Part shown: piece by piece, positions 1 to 8,352 of the stretch | How positions within the stretch are numbered: the stretch's first letter is position 1 | How the letters are laid out: the number at the start of each line of letters is the position of its first letter | NCBI RefSeq assembly: GCF_002796985.1 | Contig: NZ_PEKX01000009.1 | Coordinates: forward strand, 266,547-330,546 | Length of the DNA: 64,000 nucleotides | Direction of reading: 5' to 3' | From: Pseudomonas sp. | GTDB lineage: Bacteria > Pseudomonadota > Gammaproteobacteria > Pseudomonadales > Pseudomonadaceae | The notes under the pieces: generated by a model | What the model was told of the DNA's origin: nothing | The model's database searches: none | What the model saw: only the letters and a program-made list of their open reading frames with translations | Program-made: the position numbers and the translations under genes

Positions 1-216
1 CCCGCTGCCAAACCCGCTGTGAAAGCCGCTGCCAAGCCTGCCGCAAAACCGGCCGCCAAACCGGCTGCGCCCAAGCCCGCCGTCGCTGCCAAACCGGCCG
101 CTCCGGCTGCCCCGAGCGCACCGGCTGCTCAGCCGAGCACTCCGGCCGCTGCCCCGGTTGCCAGCGCCACTCCGGCACCGGCCGCTCCGGCCAGCAGCAC
201 CTCCTCCGCCTCTTAA
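1..216 (+). CDS. algP: AlgP-like histone H1-type protein, C-terminal part (5' end outside window)
   Basis: Only the last 71 codons are in the window, in frame from base 1 to the TAA at 214-216. They are built almost entirely of Ala, Pro and Lys in short KPAA-type units, then a Pro/Ala/Ser-rich tail. This is the low-complexity tail of AlgP (AlgR3), a histone H1-like DNA-binding protein linked to alginate regulation in Pseudomonas. The GTG at 19 is just an internal Val codon, not a start. The neighbours (DUF2390 protein, ABC-F, later hemB) agree with the algP region of P. aeruginosa. The name rests on composition and context because the N-terminal domain is not visible. KPAA tails vary in length between strains. 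Confidence 0.72.
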   Translation, partial: PAAKPAVKAAAKPAAKPAAKPAAPKPAVAAKPAAPAAPSAPAAQPSTPAAAPVASATPAPAAPASSTSSAS

Positions 217-219
217 GGC

Positions 220-684
220 TCAGGAGAGGCTCGCCGCGGTGCGCAGGGTTTCCCGCGCATCGCGGCGCAAGCCGCCCGCTTCACCTGCTGCGGCTTCCAG
301 CCAGCGTGCCAGGTCCTCCGCTTCACCCCGTGGCCAATCCTGCGCCACCGCCTCCAGTCTCCCCAGCAGCACCTTTTCCGCTTCCAGTTCGAGCTGCTTG
401 ATCCGCTCGCGCAGTGGCGCCAGCTCCGTATCCCGCTTCGCCACTTCCCGCCAGCGCTGACGCAATGAGCGCAGCGGCGCTATCACCTCTTCGCGCCATT
501 CCCGCGCGGTGCTTTCCAGCCGGTTCACCCGTGTCTGCGAGAAGGCCACGCCAGCACTGCCCAGCCACGCCGAAGCCAGCACCAGACAGACATCCGCACC
601 GCCGTCCTGCAACGACAGGCAAGCCGCCTCAACCCCAGGGCGGGCGTAGAGTTTCAGCGCATACGACCAGACATCATCAGACAT
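220..684 (-). CDS. TIGR02444 / DUF2390 family protein
   Basis: A 154-aa cytoplasmic protein without signal peptide or membrane segment. The N-terminal part (about residues 1-45, starting MSDDVWSYALKLYARPGVE) is the conserved block of the TIGR02444 (DUF2390) family; residues about 60-115 are charged and Leu-rich and likely a coiled coil. No biochemical function is known for the family. It converges on the algP-like gene with only 3 bases between the stops and is divergent from the ABC-F gene, leaving 47 bases for both promoters. It looks intact, with the usual family length. Confidence 0.8.
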   Translation of the reverse strand: MSDDVWSYALKLYARPGVEAACLSLQDGGADVCLVLASAWLGSAGVAFSQTRVNRLESTAREWREEVIAPLRSLRQRWREVAKRDTELAPLRERIKQLELEAEKVLLGRLEAVAQDWPRGEAEDLARWLEAAAGEAGGLRRDARETLRTAASLS

Positions 685-731
685 AGAGCACCCACAGCGA
701 TTGCCAGGCGAAGCTGATAAACTCCGCCGCC

Positions 732-2642
732 ATGATTCGACTACAAAATCTTACGCTACAGCGTGGCCCCCAGCGCTTGCTGGAAGGTGCCGAACTTACC
801 CTGCACGCCGGACAGAAAGTCGGCCTGATCGGCGCCAACGGCGCCGGCAAATCGAGCCTGTTCGCCCTGCTGCGCGGCCAGCTCGGCCAGGACGCCGGCG
901 ACTGCTACCTGCCCGCCGACTGGCGCATCGCGCACATGCGCCAGGAAGTCGATACTCTCGACCGCCTCGCCGTCGACTACGTGCTCGACGGCGACGTGCA
1001 CCTGCGCAAGATCCAGGCGGACCTCGTCGCGGCCGAAGAAGCCCACGACGGCACTGCCCTGGCGCGCCTGCACAGCGAGCTGGACAGTGCTGACGGATAC
1101 ACCGCCGATGCCCGCGCGCGCAAGCTGCTGGCCGGCCTGGGCTTCACGCCCGAGCAGATGGACCGTCGCGTCGGCGACTTCTCCGGTGGCTGGCGGATGC
1201 GCCTGAACCTCGCGCAGGCGCTGATGTGCCCGTCCGAACTGCTGCTGCTCGACGAACCCACCAACCACCTCGATCTCGACGCCATCCTCTGGTTGGAAGA
1301 GTGGCTCAAGGGCTACCCGGGCACGCTGCTGCTGATCTCCCACGACCGCGATTTTCTCGATGCCGTGGTGGACAACATCGCTCACCTCGATCAGCGCAAG
1401 CTGACCCTGTATCGCGGTGGCTACTCAGCCTTCGAGCGTACCCGCGCCGAACGCCTCGCCCAGCAGCAGCAGGCGTACGAGAAGCAGCAGGCGCAGCGCG
1501 CGCACATGGAAAAGTACATCGCCCGCTTCCGCGCCCAGGCCACCAAGGCCCGCCAGGCGCAGAGCCGGATCAAGGCGCTGGAACGCCTGGAAGAGCTGGC
1601 GCCGGCGCACATCGATTCGCCGTTCGACTTCGTCTTCCGCGAGTCGGACAAGATTTCCAGCCCGCTGCTCAACCTCTCCGAAGCCCGCCTGGGCTATGGG
1701 GAGAAAACCGTGCTGGAGAAGGTCAAGTTGCAGCTGGTGCCCGGCGCGCGCATCGGCCTGCTCGGCCCTAACGGTGCGGGCAAGTCGACCCTGATCAAGA
1801 CCCTGTCCGGCGATCTGTCGCTGCTGGCTGGCGAGCTTTCCCAGGGCGAGAACCTTGCCATCGGCTACTTCGCCCAGCACCAGCTCGATTCTCTGGACCC
1901 CAAGGCCAGCCCTCTGTTGCACCTGGCGCGCATCGCGCCGGCCGAGCGCGAGCAGACCCTGCGCGACTTCCTCGGTGGCTTCGACTTCCGCGGCGAGCGC
2001 TGCGATGAGCCGGTGGTGAACTTCTCCGGTGGTGAGAAGGCGCGCCTGGCCCTGGCGCTGATTGCCTGGCAGAAGCCCAACCTGCTGCTGCTCGACGAAC
2101 CGACCAACCACCTCGACCTGGAAATGCGCCTGGCGCTGACCCTGGCGCTGCAGGAATTCTCCGGCGCCGTGGTGGTGGTGTCCCACGATCGTCACCTGCT
2201 CAAGAGCACCACCGACGAGTTCCTGCTGGTGGCTGACGGGCGCATCCAGGAGTTTGACGGCGACCTCGACGACTATGCCCGCTGGCTGGTGGATTTCCGC
2301 TCGCGCCAGGCGCCGACGAGTACCGCCACACCCGCCGGCGACAAGACCGACAAGCGCGCCCAGCGCCAGGCCGCCGCCGCCCTGCGCCAGCAACTCGCCC
2401 CGCACAAGCGCGAGGCGGACAAGCTGGAGAAGGAGCTGAACAAGGTCCACGAACAGCTCGCCGAGCTGGAGCAACGCCTGGGTGACAGCGCGCTCTACGA
2501 GGCCTCGCGCAAGGATGAACTACGCGACCTGCTGGCCCGCCAGGCGACCCTCAAGGTCCGCGAAAGCGAGCTGGAAGAATCCTGGCTAATGGCGCTGGAA
2601 ACCCTCGAAGAGCTGCAGCGTCAGCTCGAGGCCAGTGAGTGA
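732..2642 (+). CDS. yheS: ABC-F family ATPase, YheS-like
   Basis: A 636-aa soluble protein with two ABC domains and no membrane segments, so an ABC-F translation factor that acts on ribosomes rather than a transporter. Domain 1 has Walker A GANGAGKS (34-41), signature SGGW (151-154) and Walker B ending DEPTNHLD (about 174-181). A charged linker (about 240-290) follows. Domain 2 has GPNGAGKST near 345, SGGE near 431 and a second DEPTNHLD near 454. The tail from about 520 is a Glu/Arg/Leu-rich coiled coil. E. coli YheS has the same architecture and nearly the same length. The stop overlaps the start of the next gene (TGATG), so translation is probably coupled. Confidence 0.93.
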   Translation: MIRLQNLTLQRGPQRLLEGAELTLHAGQKVGLIGANGAGKSSLFALLRGQLGQDAGDCYLPADWRIAHMRQEVDTLDRLAVDYVLDGDVHLRKIQADLVAAEEAHDGTALARLHSELDSADGYTADARARKLLAGLGFTPEQMDRRVGDFSGGWRMRLNLAQALMCPSELLLLDEPTNHLDLDAILWLEEWLKGYPGTLLLISHDRDFLDAVVDNIAHLDQRKLTLYRGGYSAFERTRAERLAQQQQAYEKQQAQRAHMEKYIARFRAQATKARQAQSRIKALERLEELAPAHIDSPFDFVFRESDKISSPLLNLSEARLGYGEKTVLEKVKLQLVPGARIGLLGPNGAGKSTLIKTLSGDLSLLAGELSQGENLAIGYFAQHQLDSLDPKASPLLHLARIAPAEREQTLRDFLGGFDFRGERCDEPVVNFSGGEKARLALALIAWQKPNLLLLDEPTNHLDLEMRLALTLALQEFSGAVVVVSHDRHLLKSTTDEFLLVADGRIQEFDGDLDDYARWLVDFRSRQAPTSTATPAGDKTDKRAQRQAAAALRQQLAPHKREADKLEKELNKVHEQLAELEQRLGDSALYEASRKDELRDLLARQATLKVRESELEESWLMALETLEELQRQLEASE

Positions 2643-3205
2643 TGAGTGACGTGAACCTGCTGGTGGCGTGGAGCGAACCGCTCCTGCGTGGCGGGCAGAT
2701 CATCCTCATCCTGCTGCTGGCCTGGCTGGTGCAGCGCATCGTGACACGCGCCATCAGCCGCCTCGGCGAGCGCTACCCGATGCCGCCGGAACTGCTGCTG
2801 CCGCTGCGTGGCGGTCTGCGTTGGCTGATCATGGGTTCGGCCGTGATGCTGGTGCTGGAGCGCCTGGGCGTCTCCGCCGATGTGCTCTGGGCCGCGCTGA
2901 CCGGTTTCACCGCCGTTGCGGCGGTGGCTTTCTTTGCCATCTGGAGCGTGCTCTCCAACCTGTTCTGCGCGCTGATGATCTTCACCATGGGACCGTTCCG
3001 CCTGGGCGATCGCGTGGAAGTCATCGAATCCGCCGACAAGCCCGGCGTAAAGGGCCGGGTGATCGCGATCAACCTGCTCTACACCACCCTGGAAGAGGTC
3101 GCCGAGGACGGCACCCCTGGCGCGCTGCTGCAGGTGCCGAACAACCTGTTCTTCCAGAAGGCCATCCGCCGCTGGCGCGGACCGAATTTTCCCACCACCC
3201 CCTAA
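2642..3205 (+). CDS. Short MscS-family mechanosensitive channel protein
   Basis: A 187-aa inner-membrane protein. Hydrophobic segments lie at about 17-37, 62-80 and 84-112; the last one, rich in Ala/Gly/Phe, looks like the MscS pore helix. It is followed by the beta-domain signature beginning GPFRLGDRVEVIE. The protein stops soon after this domain, so it lacks the C-terminal alpha/beta vestibule of E. coli MscS (286 aa). I chose the ATG at 2642, which overlaps the ABC-F stop; the GTG at 2639 would add one residue. The family opens on membrane tension to release solutes; whether this minimal form gates alone is unknown. It probably shares an operon with the ABC-F gene upstream and terC downstream. 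Confidence 0.82.
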   Translation: MSDVNLLVAWSEPLLRGGQIILILLLAWLVQRIVTRAISRLGERYPMPPELLLPLRGGLRWLIMGSAVMLVLERLGVSADVLWAALTGFTAVAAVAFFAIWSVLSNLFCALMIFTMGPFRLGDRVEVIESADKPGVKGRVIAINLLYTTLEEVAEDGTPGALLQVPNNLFFQKAIRRWRGPNFPTTP

Positions 3206-3220
3206 CGGACGTCCCTCACT

Positions 3221-3979
3221 ATGGAATGGCTCACAAGCCCCGAAATCTGGGTTGCCTTTCTGACCCTGACTGCCCTGGAAATCGTACTGGGCATCGACAA
3301 CATCATCTTCATCTCGATTCTGGTCAGCCGCCTGCCGGTGGCCCAGCAGCCCAAGGCGCGCTTCTTCGGCCTGGCATTGGCGATGGGCACGCGCATCCTG
3401 CTGTTGCTGTCGATCACCTGGGTGATGCGCCTGACCGCCGACCTGTTCACCGTGTTCGATCACGGCATTTCCGGGCGCGACCTGATCCTGTTCTTCGGCG
3501 GCCTGTTCCTGCTGTTCAAGAGCACCATGGAAATCTTCCACAGCCTCGAAGGCGCGGAGGAGGGCGAGCAGCAGGGCGGCAAGTCCCGCGGCTTCATGGG
3601 CATCATCATCCAGATCGCGATCATCGACATCGTCTTCTCCCTGGACTCGGTGATCACCGCCGTGGGCCTCGTGCAGCACGTACCCGTGATGGTCGCGGCC
3701 ATCGTTATCTCGGTCGGTGTGATGATGCTGTCGGCCGGCACCATCAGTGCCTTCATCGAGAAGCACCCTTCGCTGAAGATGCTCGCACTGTCGTTCCTCA
3801 TCGTGGTCGGCACCGTGCTGATCGCCGAGGCTTTCGAAGTCCACGTACCCAAAGGCTACGTCTACTTCGCCATGGCCTTCTCGCTGGCGGTGGAGGCGAT
3901 CAACATTCGCCTGCGCGGTGCCCTGGCGCGCAAGCGCGGCGAGGATCCGGTGAAGCTGCGCAAGGACATCCCGAGCTGA
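3221..3979 (+). CDS. TerC family integral membrane protein
   Basis: A 252-aa polytopic protein with about seven hydrophobic segments. The two conserved acidic motifs of TerC/Alx/YceF-type proteins are present: GIDN with Asp26, and FSLDSV with Asp142, both inside membrane helices. A Glu/Gly-rich cytoplasmic loop lies at about 108-122. Family members have been linked to Mn2+ export and tellurite resistance. No ter operon is present here, so a metal-efflux role is the more likely one, but this is inference. The gene starts 15 bases after the MscS-like stop and is followed by a strong terminator, which makes it the last gene of the unit. Confidence 0.9.
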   Translation: MEWLTSPEIWVAFLTLTALEIVLGIDNIIFISILVSRLPVAQQPKARFFGLALAMGTRILLLLSITWVMRLTADLFTVFDHGISGRDLILFFGGLFLLFKSTMEIFHSLEGAEEGEQQGGKSRGFMGIIIQIAIIDIVFSLDSVITAVGLVQHVPVMVAAIVISVGVMMLSAGTISAFIEKHPSLKMLALSFLIVVGTVLIAEAFEVHVPKGYVYFAMAFSLAVEAINIRLRGALARKRGEDPVKLRKDIPS

Positions 3980-3996
3980 TCGGTCTGTCGTGAAAC

Positions 3997-4027
3997 GAAA
4001 AAGCCCGGCCATGTGCCGGGCTTTTTG
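3997..4027 (+). terminator. Rho-independent terminator after terC
   Basis: The stem AGCCCGGC / GCCGGGCT with loop CATGT (4001-4022) is preceded by an A-run and followed by TTTTTG. It lies 18 bases after the terC stop. Confidence 0.9.
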
Positions 4028-4036
4028 TTGGTTCTT

Positions 4037-4119
4037 CGTAGGACCGAGGGGGACGCCTAGTCCTGCCCAGCGCAAGTGCCGCCGGGAGTCTCTGTTCGCG
4101 AGCAAGCTCGCTCCTACAG
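4037..4119. repeat. REP pair, one variant arm plus one standard arm
   Basis: The right arm is the standard Pseudomonas REP (GTTCGCGAGCAAGCTCGCTC then CTAC). The left arm starts GTAGGACCGAG but carries the extra segment GGACGCCTAGTCC, a small hairpin not found in standard arms. The two arms face each other about 30 bases apart. Confidence 0.85.
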
Positions 4120-4225
4120 GGTTCACTCGACCTTCGTCGGCCAGGCTGGGCGAGCCGGTGCGTCTGAGGCACACTGGCTGCCCGTAACAAATTATTGCGC
4201 CTGTCCGGGCGCCGTGAGGTCCGCA

Positions 4226-4855
4226 ATGCTCGCCAGCACCTGGTTTGCCTTCTTCATCGCCTGCTGGGTGATCAGCCTGTCGCCCGGCGCCGGGGCCATC
4301 GCCTCGATGTCCTGTGGGCTGCAATACGGCTTCTGGCGCGGCTACTGGAATGCCCTGGGCCTGCAGATCGGCCTGGCCCTGCAGATCGCCATCGTCGCTG
4401 CCGGCGTCGGCGCGCTGCTCTCGGCTTCCGCCGTGGCCTTCAGCGCGATCAAGTGGTTCGGTGTGATCTATCTGGTCTACCTGGCGTACCGCCAGTGGAC
4501 TGCTGCGCCGCAGGTGATGGCGGCGAGCGGCGAGCGCCCCATCGGCCGGCCGCTGACCCTGGTACTGCGCGGCTTCCTGGTCAATGCCAGCAATCCCAAG
4601 GCGGTGATCTTCATGCTCGCGGTGCTGCCGCAGTTCGTCGATCCGCACCGCCCCATGGCGATGCAGTACGTGATCATGGGCGCGACCATGATCACCGTGG
4701 ACCTGATCGTCATGGCCGGCTACACCGGCCTGGCCGCGCGCGTGCTGCGTGCCCTGCGTTCGCAGCGCCAGCAGCGGGTGATGAATCGCACCTTCGCGAC
4801 TCTGTTCGTGGGCGCCGCCGCGCTGCTCGCTACCGTGCGCCGCGCACCGGCCTGA
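4226..4855 (+). CDS. LysE/RhtB family amino-acid exporter
   Basis: A 209-aa inner-membrane protein with about six hydrophobic segments. It begins MLASTWFAFFIACWVISLSP; the Pro-Gly motif SPGAGAIASMS near residue 20 and the later NASNPKAVIFMLAVLPQF motif are hallmarks of LysE/RhtB exporters. The family exports amino acids such as homoserine, threonine, lysine or arginine; the substrate here cannot be told from sequence. The ATG at 4226 was chosen because it starts the first membrane helix and gives the usual family length; an upstream in-frame start at 4076 lies inside the REP element and is rejected. The gene stands alone. Confidence 0.88.
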   Translation: MLASTWFAFFIACWVISLSPGAGAIASMSCGLQYGFWRGYWNALGLQIGLALQIAIVAAGVGALLSASAVAFSAIKWFGVIYLVYLAYRQWTAAPQVMAASGERPIGRPLTLVLRGFLVNASNPKAVIFMLAVLPQFVDPHRPMAMQYVIMGATMITVDLIVMAGYTGLAARVLRALRSQRQQRVMNRTFATLFVGAAALLATVRRAPA

Positions 4856-4952
4856 GCGGGTTTCCAGGGCTCCGGAGTGTCCTTGCAGACCCTTCGGAGG
4901 CAACCCGGAGGGACATTCTCCTTGCATAGACGGAAACCTGAGGTGACAATTT

Positions 4953-4974
4953 AACCTCTTTCATTCTCATTTGC
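4953..4974. promoter_or_regulatory. Candidate Fur box upstream of the FTR1 gene
   Basis: Read on the minus strand, this AT-rich patch gives AAATGAGAATGAAAGAGG, which resembles the AATGAGAAT / GATAATGAT hexamer pattern of Fur sites. It ends 8 bases before the ATG of an iron permease gene, so repression by Fe-Fur is plausible. This is a visual match only. Confidence 0.45.
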
Positions 4975-4981
4975 CTTCCGT

Positions 4982-6883
4982 ATGCGCCCCTCCAAACTAT
5001 GCGTCTGGCTGTTACCGCTGGTCGGTCTTTTCAGCCTTGGAGCCCAAGCCGACACGGCTGTCGACCCCTCCCAAGCCCTTCACCTGCTCAGCTATCTCGC
5101 GGCTGACTACCCCGCTACCGTCGCTGACGGCAAGGTCGTGGATGACAGCGAATACAACGAGCAGCTGGAGTTCGTCGGTAACCTGCAGGCGCTGATCCTC
5201 ACTTTGCCGGCCCGCTCCGAGCGCGCCGACCTGGAGACGGAAGCTGCCGGCCTCAAACAGGCCATCGAGCAGCGCCATCCGGGTCAGCAGGTCGCCCAGC
5301 AGGCTCGTCATCTGGAGGCGCGCGTCGCCGATATCTACCAGGTGGTGCAGACCCCCGCGATTACCCCCGACCCGACCCGTGCCGCCGAGGTCTACGCCCA
5401 GCAGTGCTCGATCTGCCACGGTGATGCCGGCAAGGGCGACGGTCCGGCGGGCATCGGCCTGGAGCCGCCGCCGGCCAACCTGACCAACCGTGCGCGCATC
5501 GACCACCTGAGCCTGTACGACCTGCACAACGTCATCGGCCTGGGCGTTTCCGGCACTGACATGCCGGCCTTCGCCGACCAGCTCGACGAACGTCAGCGCT
5601 GGGATCTGGCGTCCTACATCGCCGGCCTCAGCGCCGCTCAGGCCAAGGTCGACACGGCCCATGCCTACCCGCTGGCGACCCTCTCGACCCAGACCCCGGC
5701 CGATGTCGCCGAGCGTGACGGCGAGGCAGCGGCCGAGAGCTTCCGTGCCCTGCGCGCCCATCCGCCGCTGGAACACCGTGGCCCGGCGCAGCAGATCGAC
5801 TACACCAGCGCGACCCTGGACAAGAGCTTCGCCGTGTACCGCTCCGGCGACCACGACCAGGCCTACGACCTGTCCGTTGCGGCCTACCTGGAAGGCTTCG
5901 AGCTGGTGGAAAGCTCGCTGGACAACGTCGACGCCGACCTGCGCAAGGCCACCGAGAAGCAGCTGATGGCCTACCGTCAGGCGCTGCGTGACGGCCTGCC
6001 GGAAGCCGAGGTGGCGCAACAGCTGGCGCTGGCGAAGGCCAAGCTGGCAGACGCCGCCAAGGCCCTGAGCGGCGATTCGCTGAGCTTCTCCATCAGCTTC
6101 GTCTCGGCCTTGCTGATCCTCCTGCGCGAAGGCGTGGAAGCGATCCTGGTGCTGGCCGCGATTCTCGCCTTCCTGCGCAACACCGGGCAGGAGAAGGCCG
6201 TGCGCGGCGTCCACGTCGGCTGGGGCCTGGCCTTCGTCGCCGGCTTCGCCACCTGGGCGGTCGCGGCCTACGTCATCGACATCGGCGGCGCCCAGCGCGA
6301 GCTGATGGAAGGCTTCACCTCGCTGTTCGCCTGCGTCATGGTGCTCTGGCTCGGCGTGTGGATGCACGACCGTCGCCACGCCGCCGCCTGGCAGGACTAC
6401 ATCCGCAGCAGCCTGGTGGGCGGCGGTGGCCGCTTCGGCTTCGCCGTGCTGGCGTTCTTCTCGGTCTACCGCGAGCTGTTCGAGGTCATCCTGTTCTACG
6501 AGACCCTCTGGCTGCAGGCCGGCCCGGCCGGGCATAACGCGGTGATCGCCGGTGCGGGCACCGCCGTGGTGATCCTGATCGCCATCGCCTTCGTGATCCT
6601 GCGTGGCTCGGCAAAGCTGCCGCTGAAGCTGTTCTTCACCGTCAACGCCGCGTTGCTCTGCGCCCTGTCGGTGGTCTTCGCCGGCCACGGTGTGGTTGCC
6701 CTGCAGGAAGCTGGCGTGATCGGTACCCGTCCGGTGCCGTTCTTCGACTTCGACTGGCTTGGCATCAAGGCCGACGCCTATTCGCTGTCGGCCCAGGTCG
6801 TAGCGCTGGTGGCGGTGGCCGTGCTCTACGGACGCAGCTACTTCTCCGAGCGCCGCAAGGCCGCCGAGATCGCCTCGTCTTGA
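4982..6883 (+). CDS. Cytochrome c / FTR1-family iron permease fusion
   Basis: A 633-aa envelope protein. Residues 1-23 are a signal peptide (cleavage near AQA-DT). A single c-type heme site CSICH (142-146) sits in a monoheme cytochrome c domain at about 130-210. An alpha-helical periplasmic region follows (about 225-365), then a seven-helix FTR1 permease from about 370 with both REXXE iron-binding motifs: REGVE 382-386 and RELFE 497-501. FTR1/EfeU permeases import iron oxidised at the cell surface; the fused cytochrome may serve as or replace the oxidase. The length fits known Pseudomonas homologues. A Fur-like site lies just upstream. Fe2+-dependent uptake is inferred from family. Confidence 0.9.
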   Translation: MRPSKLCVWLLPLVGLFSLGAQADTAVDPSQALHLLSYLAADYPATVADGKVVDDSEYNEQLEFVGNLQALILTLPARSERADLETEAAGLKQAIEQRHPGQQVAQQARHLEARVADIYQVVQTPAITPDPTRAAEVYAQQCSICHGDAGKGDGPAGIGLEPPPANLTNRARIDHLSLYDLHNVIGLGVSGTDMPAFADQLDERQRWDLASYIAGLSAAQAKVDTAHAYPLATLSTQTPADVAERDGEAAAESFRALRAHPPLEHRGPAQQIDYTSATLDKSFAVYRSGDHDQAYDLSVAAYLEGFELVESSLDNVDADLRKATEKQLMAYRQALRDGLPEAEVAQQLALAKAKLADAAKALSGDSLSFSISFVSALLILLREGVEAILVLAAILAFLRNTGQEKAVRGVHVGWGLAFVAGFATWAVAAYVIDIGGAQRELMEGFTSLFACVMVLWLGVWMHDRRHAAAWQDYIRSSLVGGGGRFGFAVLAFFSVYRELFEVILFYETLWLQAGPAGHNAVIAGAGTAVVILIAIAFVILRGSAKLPLKLFFTVNAALLCALSVVFAGHGVVALQEAGVIGTRPVPFFDFDWLGIKADAYSLSAQVVALVAVAVLYGRSYFSERRKAAEIASS

Positions 6884-6957
6884 GGCAATAGCCAAGCGAC
6901 ACACGACGGCCAGTGCGATACTGGCCGTCGTGCTTTTCGAAGGAAGGTTTTCCCCCG

Positions 6958-7428
6958 ATGCGTATCTGGATCGACGCCGACGCCTGCCCGCGCGCGGCCA
7001 AGGAGCTGGTGGCGAAGTTCGCCTTGAAGCGCAAGCTGGAGGTGGTGATGGTCGCCGGCCAGCCCGTGGCCAAGCCGCCGTTCGCCTGTGTCAGCCTGGT
7101 GGTGGTGCCCAGCGGGATGGATGCTGCCGACGATTACCTGGTCGAGCAGGCCGAGCCCGGTGACCTGGTGATCTGCAGCGACGTGCCGCTGGCCGACCGG
7201 CTGGTGAAGAAGGGTGTCGATGCGCTGGACCCGCGTGGTCGCGAGTTCGACGAGAAGAACATGGGCGAGCGCCTGGCCGTGCGCAACCTGTTCACCGACC
7301 TGCGTGAGCAGGGCCAGGTGGGAGGAGGGCAGGCGCCCTACGGCGACAAGGATCGCCAGGCCTTCGCCAACAGCCTGGACCGGCTGCTGACGCGCCTCAT
7401 GCGCGAGGCAGGAGCTCGCAAGCCCTGA
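6958..7428 (+). CDS. YaiI/YqxD family (DUF188) protein
   Basis: A 156-aa cytoplasmic protein starting MRIWIDADACPRAAKE. The DADACP motif and the later DVPLADRLV block identify the UPF0178 (YaiI/YqxD, DUF188) family, related to PIN/NYN-type nuclease folds by its acidic motifs. No function is proven. The ATG at 6958 was chosen because the conserved motif begins at residue 6; the in-frame upstream start at 6913 adds 15 unconserved residues. The gene is 74 bases after the FTR1 gene, same strand, and is closed by a terminator. Confidence 0.88.
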   Translation: MRIWIDADACPRAAKELVAKFALKRKLEVVMVAGQPVAKPPFACVSLVVVPSGMDAADDYLVEQAEPGDLVICSDVPLADRLVKKGVDALDPRGREFDEKNMGERLAVRNLFTDLREQGQVGGGQAPYGDKDRQAFANSLDRLLTRLMREAGARKP

Positions 7429-7433
7429 AACTA

Positions 7434-7460
7434 AAACGCCCGGCACTGCCGGGCGTTTTC
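7434..7460 (+). terminator. Rho-independent terminator after the YaiI gene
   Basis: The stem CGCCCGGC / GCCGGGCG with loop ACT (7437-7455) is preceded by AAAA and followed by TTTTC. Confidence 0.88.
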
Positions 7461-7477
7461 ATTCAGGAGGGCTGAGC

Positions 7478-7549
7478 GTAGGAGCGGACTTCGTCCGCGA
7501 TAGGTTCGCATCGCGCCGGAAACCATCGCGGACGGAGGCCGCTCCTGCG
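7478..7549. repeat. REP pair of the GGACTTCGTCC type
   Basis: Arm GTAGGAGCGGACTTCGTCCG with its inverted partner CGGACGGAGGCCGCTCCTGC. This is a different REP subfamily from the GAGCTTGCTCGCGAAC arms found elsewhere in the window. It sits between convergent genes. Confidence 0.8.
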
Positions 7550-7559
7550 GGATGAATCC

Positions 7560-8213
7560 TCAGGCCAGCTCCAGCACCCGGTCCACCGCCTTGTTGATGC
7601 CACTGGCGGCTTCGGCGATGGACTGCGCGAGCATGTAGGCCGGGGTGGTGACCAGCTTGTGATTCTTGTCCTCGACGATGTCCTCGACGGTGCAATCGAC
7701 ATGCTTGGCGCCCATCTTGGTCAGCGCCTGGGCGGTGCCCTCGTCGGTCCCGATGGTGCACTCCACGCCGGCGCCATAGATGCGCGCGGCCATGGCCGGG
7801 GCGATGCAAAGCAGGCCGACTGGCTTCTTCGCCGCGGCGAAGGCCTTGGCCAAGGCCAGCATGTCCGGCTGCACTTCGCACTGGTCGCCCTTGAAGGCGA
7901 AATCGCTGAGGTTCTTCGCCGCGCCGAAGCCGCCGGGCACGATCAGGGCGTCGAAGTCCTCCACCTTGGCTTCACGCACATCCTTTACGTCGCCACGGGC
8001 GATGCGCGCGGATTCCACCAGCACGTTGCGGCTCTCGGCCATTTCCTCGCCGGTGAGGTGGTTCAGCACATGGTGCTGGGCGATGTTCGGGGCGAAGCAC
8101 TGCACCTTGGCGCCGCGCTGGGAAAGGCGCAGCAAGGTGATCACGCTTTCGTGGATCTCGGCGCCGTCATAGACGCCGCAGCCGGAGAGGATGACGGCAA
8201 CTTTCTTCTGCAT
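7560..8213 (-). CDS. elbB: ElbB, DJ-1/PfpI-superfamily glyoxalase-like protein
   Basis: A 217-aa protein starting MQKKVAVILSGCGVYDGAEI. The SGCGVYDGAEIHE motif at 10-22 and the nucleophile elbow GLLCIAP with Cys136 identify ElbB (YhbL), a DJ-1/PfpI-superfamily protein annotated as isoprenoid biosynthesis glyoxalase. E. coli ElbB has weak glyoxalase activity and affects isoprenoid yield; its exact physiological role is unsettled. Length matches the family (217 aa in E. coli). The gene converges on the YaiI gene across a REP pair and is divergent from the desaturase-like gene. Confidence 0.93.
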   Translation of the reverse strand: MQKKVAVILSGCGVYDGAEIHESVITLLRLSQRGAKVQCFAPNIAQHHVLNHLTGEEMAESRNVLVESARIARGDVKDVREAKVEDFDALIVPGGFGAAKNLSDFAFKGDQCEVQPDMLALAKAFAAAKKPVGLLCIAPAMAARIYGAGVECTIGTDEGTAQALTKMGAKHVDCTVEDIVEDKNHKLVTTPAYMLAQSIAEAASGINKAVDRVLELA

Positions 8214-8352
8214 GGACTGCTCCTGTTCGAGGATGTCGGGCGTGTCGCGATATGCCGCCCGGCTTGTCGCCGGCGGTCGGGGCCGGCGCGGAGGTAGAGG
8301 CTAGGATCAACGAATCTGGGCCTTCCCATAAGCATAACGACTCGGCCATGCC

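Noticed and set aside
1..216. CRISPR-like or satellite repeat at the left edge
   Set aside because: The periodicity is codon-level KPAA coding repeat in one open frame, not spaced direct repeats.
2621..4927. 768-aa open frame on the minus strand across MscS, TerC and LysE genes
   Set aside because: It spans several well-supported genes and a terminator and has shadow-type composition.
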